From assembly GCA_946885845.1 (NCBI GenBank), contig CAMPHJ010000008.1, positions 1 through 64,000 of the forward strand: DNA of 64,000 nucleotides, written 5' to 3'. Origin of the DNA: an uncultured Sphingobium sp. (GTDB lineage: Bacteria; Pseudomonadota; Alphaproteobacteria; Sphingomonadales; Sphingomonadaceae). The position numbers and the translations under genes are program-made. Below, piece after piece: positions 11,138 to 19,827 of the stretch; within the stretch, counting starts at the first letter, position 1, and each line of letters opens with the position of its first letter. The notes under the pieces were generated by a model. That model did not search any database and had not been told where the DNA came from. It saw only the letters and a program-made list of their open reading frames with translations.

Positions 11138-11761
11138 ATGCGCACCTTCCTGATATCCGCCGCTGTCCTTGCCGCCGTCGCCGGTGGCACTGTCGTCATC
11201 GCCCAAATGCCCGCCGCGCCAGGCGCGAAGGACCCCGCCCGCGTCACCGGCGGCACCTATCAGATCGATCCGGGACATACGCAGATCGTCTTTGCCTACG
11301 ACCATATGGGCTTTTCCAACAATGTCGGCGTCATATCCGAATCGACCGGCACCCTGACGCTCGACCCCAAAAATCCAGCAGCATCCAAGGTGTCGGTGGA
11401 GGTCCCCATCGCCAATATCCGCACCGGCGTCGAAAAATTGGACGAGCATCTGATGAAGGCGGATTTCTTCGATGCAACCAAATTTCCAAAGGCCACCTTC
11501 GTTTCAACTGGCGTGAAAGCTGACGGCCCGACAGGCGCTGAAATCACCGGCAATCTGACGATCAAGGGCGTGACCAAGCCCGTGACGCTAGACGCCGAAT
11601 TTTACGGCGCGGGTAAGGCTCCTGCCATGGCTGGAGGAAAGGAAAATGTCGGCTTCGTCGCGACCACCGCCGTCAAGCGCAGCGATTTTGGCATGGGCTA
11701 CGGCGTCCCTATGGTGGGCGATAATATCGAGCTGAAGATCGTAGCCGCCTTCCAGAAATAA
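11138..11761 (+). CDS. YceI family exported lipid-binding protein
   Basis: The 207-residue protein starts at ATG 11138 behind CTGGAGAA. It has a signal peptide (MRTFLISAAVLAAVAGGTVVIAQMPAAPGA) followed by the YceI lipocalin-like barrel: GGTYQIDPGHTQIVFAYDHMGFSN, the VEVPIANIRTGVEKLDEHLMKADFFDATKFPKATF core, and a final FGMGYGVPMVGDNIELKIVAAF. YceI proteins bind long isoprenoid or fatty ligands in the periplasm. It stands alone between ilvC and leuA with hairpins on either side. Confidence 0.9.
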   Translation: MRTFLISAAVLAAVAGGTVVIAQMPAAPGAKDPARVTGGTYQIDPGHTQIVFAYDHMGFSNNVGVISESTGTLTLDPKNPAASKVSVEVPIANIRTGVEKLDEHLMKADFFDATKFPKATFVSTGVKADGPTGAEITGNLTIKGVTKPVTLDAEFYGAGKAPAMAGGKENVGFVATTAVKRSDFGMGYGVPMVGDNIELKIVAAFQK

Positions 11762-11773
11762 GCTGTCCTGGAT

Positions 11774-11807
11774 GTCCGCGCCCTGGGCTTGAAGCAGGGC
11801 GACGGAC
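11774..11807 (+). terminator. Hairpin after the yceI-like gene
   Basis: GTCCG-CGCCCTG (11774-11785) pairs with CAGGGCG-A-CGGAC (11795-11807), giving 12 bp with one bulged A and a 9-base loop. It begins 13 bases after the stop codon. No T run follows, so it is called as a probable, non-canonical terminator. Confidence 0.45.
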
Positions 11808-11953
11808 AGCCAGCATCGGACGGTGCGATCCTCCACTGCCTTTCGCGGTGCACTTCCCCATGCCGTGCGTGGGGAGGATCAAGGCGACTGCCTCCCCCTC
11901 CATTCAACAAACACTGGACGTGCGCCCCCAAAAAAGGTTAAGCCTTCTCCATC

Positions 11954-11998
11954 ATGCAGCGCGCGCTCCTTTCCCTGCTACGACTTACACGCCCTTAG
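11954..11998 (+). CDS. Predicted leucine leader peptide of leuA
   Basis: A 14-codon frame encodes MQRALLSLLRLTRP and stops at TAG 11996-11998. Five of the 14 codons are leucine (CTC, CTT, CTG, CTA, CTT), including codons that are uncommon in this CTG-rich genome. It ends inside the first arm of alternative hairpins and lies 125 bases before leuA. These are the features of a ribosome-mediated attenuator that senses charged tRNA-Leu. The nearest Shine-Dalgarno-like stretch (AAAAAGG, 11931-11937) is rather far at 16 bases, which lowers confidence in translation efficiency but not in the pattern. Confidence 0.7.
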   Translation: MQRALLSLLRLTRP

Positions 11999-12051
11999 GC
12001 GTGCTTTTGTGCTGCTCTTCGCTTGAATGACGCAGCGATACGCCTAAGGGC
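11989..12051 (+). promoter_or_regulatory. Candidate leuA transcription attenuator with alternative hairpins
   Basis: Several mutually exclusive pairings are visible. (a) CACGCC (11989-11994) with GGCGTG (11999-12004) around CTTA, followed by CTTTTG, is terminator-like. (b) A perfect 12-bp pairing joins GCCCTTAGGCGT (11991-12002) with ACGCCTAAGGGC (12040-12051). (c) GTGCTGC (12009-12015) pairs with GCAGCGC (11956-11962) at the leader start. (d) The GCTGC part of it pairs instead with GCAGC (12032-12036). The leader stop codon lies inside arm 11991-12002, so ribosome position would decide which structure forms. Which structure is the terminator is inferred, not shown. Confidence 0.65.
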
Positions 12052-12122
12052 ATTTCCAAGCAGATAGTCGTTTCACCGGGCAGGCCGTGCCGCCGCCCGT
12101 TTGCAGAAGAAGTAGCTTTCCC

Positions 12123-13793
12123 ATGATGCTGACCGACCCTTCGCAGAAATACCGCCCCTTCCCCCAGGTGGATCTGCCCAACCGCCAGTGGCCGAGCGCC
12201 ACCATCACATCGCCCCCGCGCTGGCTGTCCACTGACATGCGCGATGGCAACCAGTCGCTGATCGATCCGATGAACGCGGAAAAGAAGCGGCGCTTTTTCG
12301 ACTTGCTGATCAAGGTGGGGGTAAAGGAGATCGAGGTCGGCTTCCCCAGCGCTGGCGCGACCGAGTTCGATTTCATTTCCGGCCTGGTGCGCGACGGCGC
12401 GATCCCGGACGATGTGTTCCCGCAGGTTCTGACCCAGGCCCGCGACGACCTGATCGCCACCACCTTCGAAAGCCTGCGCGGTGCGAAAAAGGCGATCGTC
12501 CATGTCTACAACGCCGTGTCGCCCGCCTGGCGCAACATCGTGTTCCAGATGGACCGCCCCCAGATCAAGGACATCGCGATCAACGCGGCCAAACTGCTGC
12601 GCGATAATGCGGCCAAGCAGCCCAATACCGACTGGCATTTCGAATATTCGCCGGAAACCTTCTCGACCGCTGAGCTGGATTTCAGCCTGGAATGTTGTGA
12701 AGCGGTGATGGAAATCCTGCGGCCTACGCCTGATCGTCCGCTGATCCTGAACCTGCCTGCCACGGTCGAAGCCGCGACGCCCAACATCTATGCCGACCAG
12801 ATCGAATGGATGTGCCGCAATATTTCGCGCCGCGATAGTGTCGTGATTTCGCTGCACACTCATAATGACCGCGGCACGGGCGTGGCGGCCGCCGAACTGG
12901 GCCTGATGGCGGGAGCGGATCGCGTCGAAGGATGCCTGTTCGGCAATGGCGAGCGCACCGGCAATTGCGATCTGGTGACGGTTGCGCTGAACATGTACAC
13001 GCAAGGCATCAATCCGGGCCTGGATTTTTCCGACATCGATGAGGTCATTCAGACCGTCGAATATTGCAACCAGCTGCCAGTGCATCAGCGTCATCCCTAT
13101 GCGGGCGAACTGGTCTTCACCGCATTTTCGGGATCGCATCAGGACGCGATCAAGAAGGGCTTTGCCGCCCAGGAAACACGCAACGACCGGATTTGGGACG
13201 TGCCCTATCTGCCTATCGATCCCAAGGATCTGGGCCGCGACTATGAAGCGGTGATCCGCGTCAATTCGCAATCGGGCAAGGGCGGCGTGGCCTGGGTGCT
13301 GCAGCAGGACAAGGGGCTGAAGCTGCCAAAGCGGATGCAGGCTGACTTCTCCCGCGTGGTGCAGGCGCTGGCCGACCAGACCAGTCGGGAATTGAACGCG
13401 TCCGACATATGGACCGCGTTTGAAGACCATTACCGCCTGTCGGGCGACCAGGCCTACAGGCTGATCGACTATAATGAGACAGGCCATGCGGGCGACCGCA
13501 TCTTTACCGGAAAGATTGCGCACGCGGGCGGGGAACGGTCTATTTCCGGGCGCGGCAACGGTCTCATTTCGTCTGTGCTGGCCGCGTTGCGCGATGATCT
13601 GGGTATCGATCTGGAGGTTGCCGACTATAGCGAGCATGCAATCGGCGCAGGCACCAATGTCGCCGCCGCCGCCTATGTGGAATGCCGCACGCCCGATGGC
13701 CGCACCATTTTTGGCATCGGCACCGACACCGACATTGCGACCGCGTCGGTTCAGGCCGTCCTGTCGGCGGCGAACAGCGTGGCCGCGGCCTGA
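12123..13793 (+). CDS. leuA: 2-isopropylmalate synthase (long LeuA form)
   Basis: LeuA condenses acetyl-CoA with 2-oxoisovalerate, the committing step of leucine synthesis. The 556-residue protein resembles the longer (actinobacterial-type) LeuA with an N-terminal extension before the TIM barrel. Metal-site motifs are [10 protein letters not shown] (residues about 37-46) and [11 protein letters not shown]. The C-terminal LeuA dimer/regulatory domain ([49 protein letters not shown]) should bind leucine for feedback. Two ATG codons in tandem (12123, 12126) are possible starts. A leucine-rich leader peptide lies upstream. Confidence 0.95.
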   Translation: MMLTDPSQKYRPFPQVDLPNRQWPSATITSPPRWLSTDMRDGNQSLIDPMNAEKKRRFFDLLIKVGVKEIEVGFPSAGATEFDFISGLVRDGAIPDDVFPQVLTQARDDLIATTFESLRGAKKAIVHVYNAVSPAWRNIVFQMDRPQIKDIAINAAKLLRDNAAKQPNTDWHFEYSPETFSTAELDFSLECCEAVMEILRPTPDRPLILNLPATVEAATPNIYADQIEWMCRNISRRDSVVISLHTHNDRGTGVAAAELGLMAGADRVEGCLFGNGERTGNCDLVTVALNMYTQGINPGLDFSDIDEVIQTVEYCNQLPVHQRHPYAGELVFTAFSGSHQDAIKKGFAAQETRNDRIWDVPYLPIDPKDLGRDYEAVIRVNSQSGKGGVAWVLQQDKGLKLPKRMQADFSRVVQALADQTSRELNASDIWTAFEDHYRLSGDQAYRLIDYNETGHAGDRIFTGKIAHAGGERSISGRGNGLISSVLAALRDDLGIDLEVADYSEHAIGAGTNVAAAAYVECRTPDGRTIFGIGTDTDIATASVQAVLSAANSVAAA

Positions 13794-13816
13794 CCTATAA
13801 AGCAGGCTGACGAATA

Positions 13817-15169
13817 ATGAGCAAAGCAGCGGACCATCAGGTTCATGTCATCGGCGGCGGCCTCGCCGGGACCGAAGCCGCCTGGCAACTGGCGCAGGCG
13901 GGGGTGAAAGTCCGCCTGTCGGAGATGCGGGGCGCTGGTGACATGACCCCGGCCCATCAGACGGAGGGGCTGGCCGAACTGGTCTGCTCCAACAGTTTCC
14001 GGTCGGACGATGCTGACAAGAATGCCGTCGGCCTGCTCCATCAGGAAATGCGGCGGCTCGGATCGCTCATCATGACGCAGGCAGAACCTGCCAAGGTGCC
14101 GGCGGGATCGGCGCTCGCCGTCGATCGGGATGTCTTTTCGCAAGGCGTGACCAACGCGCTGGCCGAACATCCCAATGTCGAGGTCGTTCGGGAACGTATC
14201 GATACCCTACCGTCCAGCGGCATGACGATCATCGCGACCGGCCCGCTGACTGCGCCCGCGCTGGCAGCCAGTATCGGCCAGGCGGCAGGCATGGACCATC
14301 TCGCTTTCTTCGACGCCATCGCGCCGGTCCTTCACTTCGACAGCATCGACATGGACAAATGCTGGATGGCCAATCGCTGGGACAAAATTGGTCCGGGCGG
14401 CGGCGAGGGCAAGGATTATATCAACTGCCCGATGAACCGCGAACAATATCAGGCCTTCGTTCAGGGACTGATCGACGGTGAAAAGACCGAGTTCAAGGAA
14501 TGGGAAACCAACACGCCCTATTTCGAAGGCTGCATGCCGATTGAGGTGATGGCGTCGCGCGGTCCCGAAACATTGCGGCACGGCCCGATGAAGCCGATGG
14601 GATTGGACGACCCGCGCACGGGACGCTGGCCTTATGCGGTGGTGCAACTGCGGCAGGACAATGCGTCCGGCACATTATGGAACATGGTCGGTTTTCAGAC
14701 AAAGCTGAAGCACGGCGCGCAGGTGGAACTGTTCCGCACCATCCCAGGGCTGGAAAAGGCTGAGTTCGCGCGGCTGGGCGGGCTGCACCGCAATACCTTC
14801 ATCCAAAGCCCCAAGTTGCTCGACGCAACCCTGCGCCTGAAAAGTGCGCCCCATATCCGCTTCGCCGGTCAGATGACGGGCTGTGAAGGCTATGTCGAGA
14901 GCGCAGCCATCGGGTTGCTGGCCGGGCGTTTCGCCGCCGCAGAACTGTTGGCGCATCCTCTACCCGCACCGCCTCCAGAAACGGCGCTTGGCGCTCTGCT
15001 GGGACATGTCACCGGTAATGAGGCGACCGCAGATTATCAGCCGATGAACGTCAATTTCGGTCTGTTTCCTCCATTGGACGATGTGAAGAAAAAGCAACGC
15101 AAGGAAGCCATGACATCCCGCGCGCGGGCGGCGCTGGGGGAATGGCTGGGGACGCTTCAGCCTGCCTGA
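13817..15169 (+). CDS. trmFO: Folate-dependent tRNA (uracil-54-C5) methyltransferase
   Basis: TrmFO makes ribothymidine at tRNA position 54 using methylenetetrahydrofolate and FADH2. The 450-residue protein has the dinucleotide-binding motif [16 protein letters not shown] at residues about 11-26 and LSEMRG soon after. It also contains [11 protein letters not shown] and a C-terminal [17 protein letters not shown] segment. It follows leuA by 23 bases. The conserved ending [12 protein letters not shown] supports the call. Confidence 0.94.
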   Translation: MSKAADHQVHVIGGGLAGTEAAWQLAQAGVKVRLSEMRGAGDMTPAHQTEGLAELVCSNSFRSDDADKNAVGLLHQEMRRLGSLIMTQAEPAKVPAGSALAVDRDVFSQGVTNALAEHPNVEVVRERIDTLPSSGMTIIATGPLTAPALAASIGQAAGMDHLAFFDAIAPVLHFDSIDMDKCWMANRWDKIGPGGGEGKDYINCPMNREQYQAFVQGLIDGEKTEFKEWETNTPYFEGCMPIEVMASRGPETLRHGPMKPMGLDDPRTGRWPYAVVQLRQDNASGTLWNMVGFQTKLKHGAQVELFRTIPGLEKAEFARLGGLHRNTFIQSPKLLDATLRLKSAPHIRFAGQMTGCEGYVESAAIGLLAGRFAAAELLAHPLPAPPPETALGALLGHVTGNEATADYQPMNVNFGLFPPLDDVKKKQRKEAMTSRARAALGEWLGTLQPA

Positions 15170-15200
15170 TCGTTTATAGCTTCGTTGGAGCAGAAGGACC

Positions 15201-15665
15201 CTAGCATTTGCACTTTGGCGCCGCCTTCCGCTTGGGCGCGGTGGTCGCGAATTCGGCGGGCGTCAGCTTGCCGTCGGCGTTGCCGTCGGCCTTGCCGAAC
15301 CTGTCCGACGTCGCGACGGCCCACTCTTCAAATGAGAGTAGATTGTCGCCATCCTTGTCGAGCGCCTTGAACGCCTTTACCCGGCTGCCCATCATCTCGA
15401 TCCGCGTGATCGCCCCGTCGCGATTGCGGTCATAGCGGGCGAAGCGCTTTTGCTCGCGACTTTCCGGGCTGGCCTCACCCGGCATGGGTAAGGCCTTTCC
15501 AACAGCGTCAGGATCGCCTTCGGGCAAGGACGCGATGGGCGGCGGTGGCGGAGGCGCCACTAGAGCTTGCGAAACAGGTTCACTCGTCGCGTGCCCTTGC
15601 CACCAGAATAGACCCCCCGCCACCAATAGCAGCGAACCCGCCGCGCCTGCCAGAAATCGCCCCAA
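15201..15665 (-). CDS. Membrane-anchored or secreted EF-hand protein
   Basis: The 154-residue protein has an N-terminal hydrophobic segment (FLAGAAGSLLLVAGGLFWW) and a proline run (PPPPPPI). Three EF-hand-type calcium loops follow: DRNRDGAITRIE (79-90), DKDGDNLLSFEE (103-114) and DGNADGKLTPAE (127-138). It ends with a short basic, Cys-containing tail (KRKAAPKCKC). A periplasmic calcium-binding role is inferred; no enzyme domain is present. It is convergent with trmFO and is followed upstream by the squalene-synthase-like gene on the same strand. Confidence 0.8.
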   Translation of the reverse strand: MGRFLAGAAGSLLLVAGGLFWWQGHATSEPVSQALVAPPPPPPIASLPEGDPDAVGKALPMPGEASPESREQKRFARYDRNRDGAITRIEMMGSRVKAFKALDKDGDNLLSFEEWAVATSDRFGKADGNADGKLTPAEFATTAPKRKAAPKCKC

Positions 15666-15678
15666 TGCCTTCCCTCCC

Positions 15679-16320
15679 TTAACGCGCCATCAAAGCCGTG
15701 CGGACAAGCCGCATATAAAGGCGCAGCGTCAGCCCGTGCGGCGCTGGTCGTCCCCGCATAATGTCATGACAGGCCAAGGTATAGGCGATCCGCATCGGAC
15801 GCCACTTACGCGGCCAGTGCGGCTGCCCGGACAACAGCCGATCGCGGCCCATCGCCACGGCTTGGGAGGCAATTGCGACGTCGCTCACATGGCCTGACAG
15901 GTCCCACAGCGCCCAGACTGCTCCCGCATCGGTCAGCCAGTCCGGCACGTCATCTTCGCCTGCGAGAGACCGGAAAAGCCCGCCGCCGCGCCCAACGGCA
16001 TATCCAACAAGATCAGGCTCGCCGATCAGCGACTCCCAACCGTCCAACCAGTCGCTCAATCCCGTCGGCGGCGCTATCCCCGCTTCGCGCAAGGCGTCGA
16101 CCAGCGGCTCTCCCCTTCCCTTCACGCCGCTCTCATCCGTCAACGCATCGCTCCACCAGGCGAGCCGGATCTGCCCGATCATCGGCTCCGTTGTGGAGGC
16201 CACCAGACGAGCGAGCCGCGCGTCCAGCGTCCAGAGCAATCGGTGCCGCGCAGCATCGCGCCCGGCATAGGCGCTCAGCAGGGACGCTACAGCGGTAGGA
16301 CCTTCATCATTATCAGCCAT
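15679..16320 (-). CDS. Short squalene/phytoene-synthase family protein
   Basis: The 213-residue protein carries a trans-isoprenyl synthase pattern: YAGRDAARHRLLWTLDARLARLVASTTEPMIGQIRLAWWSDAL. The IRLAWWSDAL segment is characteristic. True squalene or phytoene synthases are about 280 residues or longer with two Asp-rich motifs, and neither DXXXD motif is obvious here. It is more like the NDUFAF6-type non-catalytic or diverged branch. The EF-hand gene follows 13 bases downstream. Confidence 0.65.
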   Translation of the reverse strand: MADNDEGPTAVASLLSAYAGRDAARHRLLWTLDARLARLVASTTEPMIGQIRLAWWSDALTDESGVKGRGEPLVDALREAGIAPPTGLSDWLDGWESLIGEPDLVGYAVGRGGGLFRSLAGEDDVPDWLTDAGAVWALWDLSGHVSDVAIASQAVAMGRDRLLSGQPHWPRKWRPMRIAYTLACHDIMRGRPAPHGLTLRLYMRLVRTALMAR

Positions 16321-16410
16321 GTGGGATTGCTTCAGTTCTAGGCATTATCACCATTTTAACTGCTGCCCGCATATCGATCCTCATGATTGCGCCTGTCAGG
16401 CGATCGGATG

Positions 16411-16431
16411 CCCCGCCACGGCAAGGCGGGG
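16411..16431. repeat. CCCCGCC/GGCGGGG hairpin upstream of the tad-type genes
   Basis: A perfect 7-bp stem (16411-16417 with 16425-16431) encloses a 7-base loop and sits 19 bases before the TadG-like start. It resembles the hairpins at 9866-9888 and 35686-35700. Confidence 0.5.
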
Positions 16432-16449
16432 TCAACAGGGTGGAAGAAC

Positions 16450-18474
16450 ATGGGCGAACGGATCAAGCGGGGACTGTTTATCCTGATGCGGCTTTATTAC
16501 AACCAGGCTGGCAATACGCTCGCCATGGTTGCAGCCGCGATTTTTCCTCTGGCGGCGCTGATCGGCGGCGGCGTTGAAATGAGCCGGATCTACCTGACCA
16601 AGACGCGGCTGCAACAAGCCTGCGATGCTGGCGCATTGGCCGGGCGGCGATCCATGTCGGGCATCACCTGGACGACCACCGGTGCCGACAACAGCAAGGA
16701 AACGGCTGAGAAGTTTTTCAGCATCAACTTTCCTGCGCACAGATATGGCACCAATTCATCGACGGTGGACTATACGGCATCAAACACAGGCGCGGTCACC
16801 GGCGTGGCGAGTGCCGTCGTGCCCATGACGCTGATGTCGCTATTCAGCATGCCTGACAAGACTGTCACAGTCGAATGCACCGCCGACCTTCAGTTGCCCA
16901 ATACCGACGTCATGTTCGTTCTCGACACCACGCTGTCCATGAATGACATCAATCCAGGCGACAGCCAGAGCCGCATCACAGTGCTGCGCAGCGCCGTCAC
17001 CGACTTCTACAACACGCTTCAAAGCGTGAAGCCCGCGGGCAGCCATATCCGTTATGGATTCGTACCCTATTCCTCAACGGTCAATGTCGGCATGCTTCTG
17101 AAGCGCGACTGGGTGGCCGACAAATGGAAATATGATTCCCGGGAATTTCATGAGGCCGACAAAGTCCCCAGGGACGGAGGCATCCAAGGGGATACTATAT
17201 CAGGTAGCGACCCGTGGCAGAAGGTGAGTGGTTCTTCGGGCGCAGGAACGAAATATCAAGGCGCATCGGAAAACTGCAAGGCGCCTGCGAACACGCTGAG
17301 CGATACAAGCACTTATACGGCTTGGACGCCTTCGAACACGGCGGTACCTCGCGAACGAACCCGTACGCGCACCCGCAATGGGACAACCTATTCTGCGGGC
17401 CTGTCGAACGGAGTCTGCTGGATCACCCCCACCAATTACAACAATCTCATCGAAACGCAGCGGTCGTGGGTAAAGGAAAATCCGAATGCTGGGCAGGAAA
17501 ACGCAGATAGCTACGACTACCCTTGGCGTTATCGGCAGATCGAATATCCCCTTACCGATCTCAAGGGCACGGGCGACGGCAATGCCACGGTGAGCGGCGG
17601 GGAACTAAAGAATCCCGTCCCACTGGTCGCCAACATTTCTGGTGGCAAGCCGCAACCCCGCAAAGTCGCATGGAACCAGACCAACGCGTGTATCGAAGAG
17701 CGTGTTACCCGGCGGACGGACGAAAGTAATGACTTCAAGCGCTACGACATGGATGTCGATTTGATACCCGACAAGAATGACGTGACGACCCAGTGGAAGC
17801 CATTCCTGCCCGGCCTTGTTTATGGGCGCGGCAGCACTTCACCTACAGCTACTAGCGGATGGATTTTCAGCGAAACACAACCTTACACAAAGTCCACATC
17901 TAACTTTGTCACGCCATCGTCGGACCTCACCCAATATGGCGCATGTCCGACCTATGCGCGTAAGCTGGCGGAAATCGACGCAACCACTCTGGCAACCTAT
18001 CTGGCTGCGCTGAAGCCGGCGGGCTTTACCTATCATGATATCGGGATGCTGTGGGGCCTGCGCCTTATGTCGCGGGAAGGGCTGTTCGCTGCCGAACACA
18101 GCGTGGCGGAAGCAACCGGCAAATATGCCCGCAACCTCATATTCATGACGGATGGCCAGACCGATACCCGCATCGGCGCCTATGACGCCTGGGGCCAGTC
18201 GGCAGTCGCACGCCGCCGCACACCCAAGGGGTCGATCCCGACGAACGCGACGCAGAACGGCATTACCGAAGCCCGTCTGACGGAACTATGTAACATCGCG
18301 AAAAACAACAAGAATATCACCGTCTGGGTAATCGCCTTCGGCACCGAGCTGACCAGCCTGCTGTCCAGCTGTGCTTCCCCAGGCCGTGCTTTCCAGGCAA
18401 ACAATGCCTCCCAGTTGACTGAAACCTTCGCGGAAATCGCCTCCCAAATCGCTCAGTTGCGGGTCACAAAATGA
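16450..18474 (+). CDS. TadG-like pilus assembly protein with von Willebrand A domain
   Basis: The 674-residue protein begins with a Tad-type hydrophobic N-terminus (NQAGNTLAMVAAAIFPLAALIGGGVEMSRIYLTKTRLQQACDAGALAGRR), the usual TadG/TadE start of an envelope-anchored pseudopilin-like protein. A VWA domain follows. Its MIDAS-type motif is DTTLSM at Asp159-Ser163, and ILIFMTDGQTD-like sequence (NLIFMTDGQTDTR) occurs near the C-terminus. The start ATG at 16450 follows GGTGGAAG. The stop overlaps the next TadE-type gene by four bases. TadG proteins are implicated in surface attachment with Flp pili, but no tadA, tadB, tadC or flp gene is in this window. Confidence 0.85.
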   Translation: MGERIKRGLFILMRLYYNQAGNTLAMVAAAIFPLAALIGGGVEMSRIYLTKTRLQQACDAGALAGRRSMSGITWTTTGADNSKETAEKFFSINFPAHRYGTNSSTVDYTASNTGAVTGVASAVVPMTLMSLFSMPDKTVTVECTADLQLPNTDVMFVLDTTLSMNDINPGDSQSRITVLRSAVTDFYNTLQSVKPAGSHIRYGFVPYSSTVNVGMLLKRDWVADKWKYDSREFHEADKVPRDGGIQGDTISGSDPWQKVSGSSGAGTKYQGASENCKAPANTLSDTSTYTAWTPSNTAVPRERTRTRTRNGTTYSAGLSNGVCWITPTNYNNLIETQRSWVKENPNAGQENADSYDYPWRYRQIEYPLTDLKGTGDGNATVSGGELKNPVPLVANISGGKPQPRKVAWNQTNACIEERVTRRTDESNDFKRYDMDVDLIPDKNDVTTQWKPFLPGLVYGRGSTSPTATSGWIFSETQPYTKSTSNFVTPSSDLTQYGACPTYARKLAEIDATTLATYLAALKPAGFTYHDIGMLWGLRLMSREGLFAAEHSVAEATGKYARNLIFMTDGQTDTRIGAYDAWGQSAVARRRTPKGSIPTNATQNGITEARLTELCNIAKNNKNITVWVIAFGTELTSLLSSCASPGRAFQANNASQLTETFAEIASQIAQLRVTK

Positions 18475-19079
18475 CCGGTCCAGCCACCACCGAAGAATCG
18501 AGGACACTGCTCCGCGATACACGGGGGGCTACGATCGTAGAGTTCGCTTTCGTCGCTCCTGTGCTCATTCTGCTGCTGATGTTCCTGTTCGACGTCGGCT
18601 ATTATCTCTACGCAAAGTCGATCCTGACTGGAGAGGTACTGGCGGCGGGGCGGTCATCGGCACTGGAAACCGCCACCCAAGCGAACCGCGATTTGTTGGA
18701 CAATAACGTGGAAACGTCCGTGAAACGGTTGATCAACAGCGGTACGTTAAGCTTCGACCGCCTGGCCTATAAATCCTACGGGCGCGCCCAAGCAAAGGCG
18801 GAAGCATTCATCGACGGCAACAACAACAATATCTGCGACGCAAATGAAAGTTTCGATGACGCCAACGGGAACGGCGTCCGTGATCTCGATTCCGGGATGT
18901 CGGGCCAGGGCGGCGCGAAGGACGTGACAATCTACACCGTAACGCTTCGCTACGACCGCATGTTTCCCATGGCTTCCCTGCTTGGTTGGGGACAGGAGGT
19001 AACGATGCGATCGAGCACCCTGTTGCGGAATCAGCCTTTCGACAAACAGGCAGAGGCCGTCGTCGGCCATTGCACCTGA
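18471..19079 (+). CDS. TadE family pseudopilin-like protein
   Basis: The 202-residue protein has a prepilin-like N-terminus, RGATIVEFAFVAPVLILLLMFLFDVGYYLY, with Glu at position +5 after the Gly19/Ala20 junction, as in TadE. Residues 115-142 are an Asp/Asn-rich loop (DGNNNN..DANES..DANGNGVRDLD) that resembles dockerin-type or EF-hand calcium loops. It is translationally coupled to the TadG-like gene upstream (ATGA overlap) and precedes a second TadE-like gene by ten bases. Confidence 0.85.
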   Translation: MTGPATTEESRTLLRDTRGATIVEFAFVAPVLILLLMFLFDVGYYLYAKSILTGEVLAAGRSSALETATQANRDLLDNNVETSVKRLINSGTLSFDRLAYKSYGRAQAKAEAFIDGNNNNICDANESFDDANGNGVRDLDSGMSGQGGAKDVTIYTVTLRYDRMFPMASLLGWGQEVTMRSSTLLRNQPFDKQAEAVVGHCT

Positions 19080-19089
19080 GGATCAGTTG

Positions 19090-19773
19090 ATGAACGGACC
19101 ATCATTCCTGCGACGCTTAGTCCGGATGGGGCAGCATTCGGTTGCCTCAACTGATAAGCTCGCCCAGTGCCAAAGCGGATTGGCGTTGACGGAATTCGCC
19201 TTTTCCCTTCCATTTCTTCTGATCATGGCGACATCAGGCCTTGAGCTGACCAACTACGCCCTGACTGTGAAGCAGATAGGCGAACTTTCGGTAATGGTTG
19301 CCGACAACGCTTCGCGTATGGGAGCCCAAAGCGCGATTAACAACAAGCCGGTGAGCGAAGCGGAAATCAACGATGTATTCATCGGCGCGGATTTGCAGGC
19401 TCCCGGTCTGGCTCTTGGCACAAACAGCCGGATCATCCTGTCCAGCCTGCAGCAAAATGGGGAAGGTGGTCAGACAATAGCTTGGCAGCGTTGTTTTGGC
19501 GGCGTCGATTATTCCTCAGCTTATGGTCCAGAAAAAACCGGTGAAACGGGAACCAGCTTTCCCGGAGTGGGACCAACGGGCGCAGAATTGAAGGCCGCGT
19601 CGGGAACGGCAGTCATGGTCGTGGAAGTCCGCTACCGCTATCAACGGCTGATGCCGCTCATGTGGTTGCCGCTCCATGACATCAACGAAATGTCTGCATT
19701 CAATGTCCGCGACAGCCGGGACATAACCCAAGTATATAATACCGAAAATGTTACCGCATCGACCTGCGCTTGA
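19090..19773 (+). CDS. Second TadE/TadG-like pseudopilin protein
   Basis: The 227-residue protein has a hydrophobic segment beginning LALTEFAFSLPFLLIMATSGLELTNYAL at about residue 33, the TadE-like signature with a conserved Glu. The rest is a periplasmic domain without recognised motifs. It contains two Cys (QRCFGG, ASTCA) that could pair. The ATG at 19090 is preferred over the TTG three bases earlier because GAGGA is well spaced. It closes a three-gene set with the TadG- and TadE-like genes and converges with pdhB. Confidence 0.8.
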   Translation: MNGPSFLRRLVRMGQHSVASTDKLAQCQSGLALTEFAFSLPFLLIMATSGLELTNYALTVKQIGELSVMVADNASRMGAQSAINNKPVSEAEINDVFIGADLQAPGLALGTNSRIILSSLQQNGEGGQTIAWQRCFGGVDYSSAYGPEKTGETGTSFPGVGPTGAELKAASGTAVMVVEVRYRYQRLMPLMWLPLHDINEMSAFNVRDSRDITQVYNTENVTASTCA

Positions 19774-19790
19774 TGCGGGATGATGACATT

Positions 19791-19818
19791 GGGGGAAGGC
19801 GTCCATCGCGCCTCCCCC
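19791..19818. terminator. Hairpin between convergent tad-type genes and pdhB
   Basis: GGGGGAAGGCG (19791-19801) pairs with CGCCTCCCCC (19808-19817) with one bulged A and a loop of six bases. It lies 17 bases after the TadE stop and 10 bases beyond the pdhB stop, so it could end transcripts from both sides. T runs are weak. Confidence 0.5.
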
Positions 19819-19827
19819 CGATAGCTG

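Noticed and set aside
11985..13637. Minus-strand open frame of 550 codons across leuA
   Set aside because: Antisense to leuA, with no family motif and no plausible start signal.
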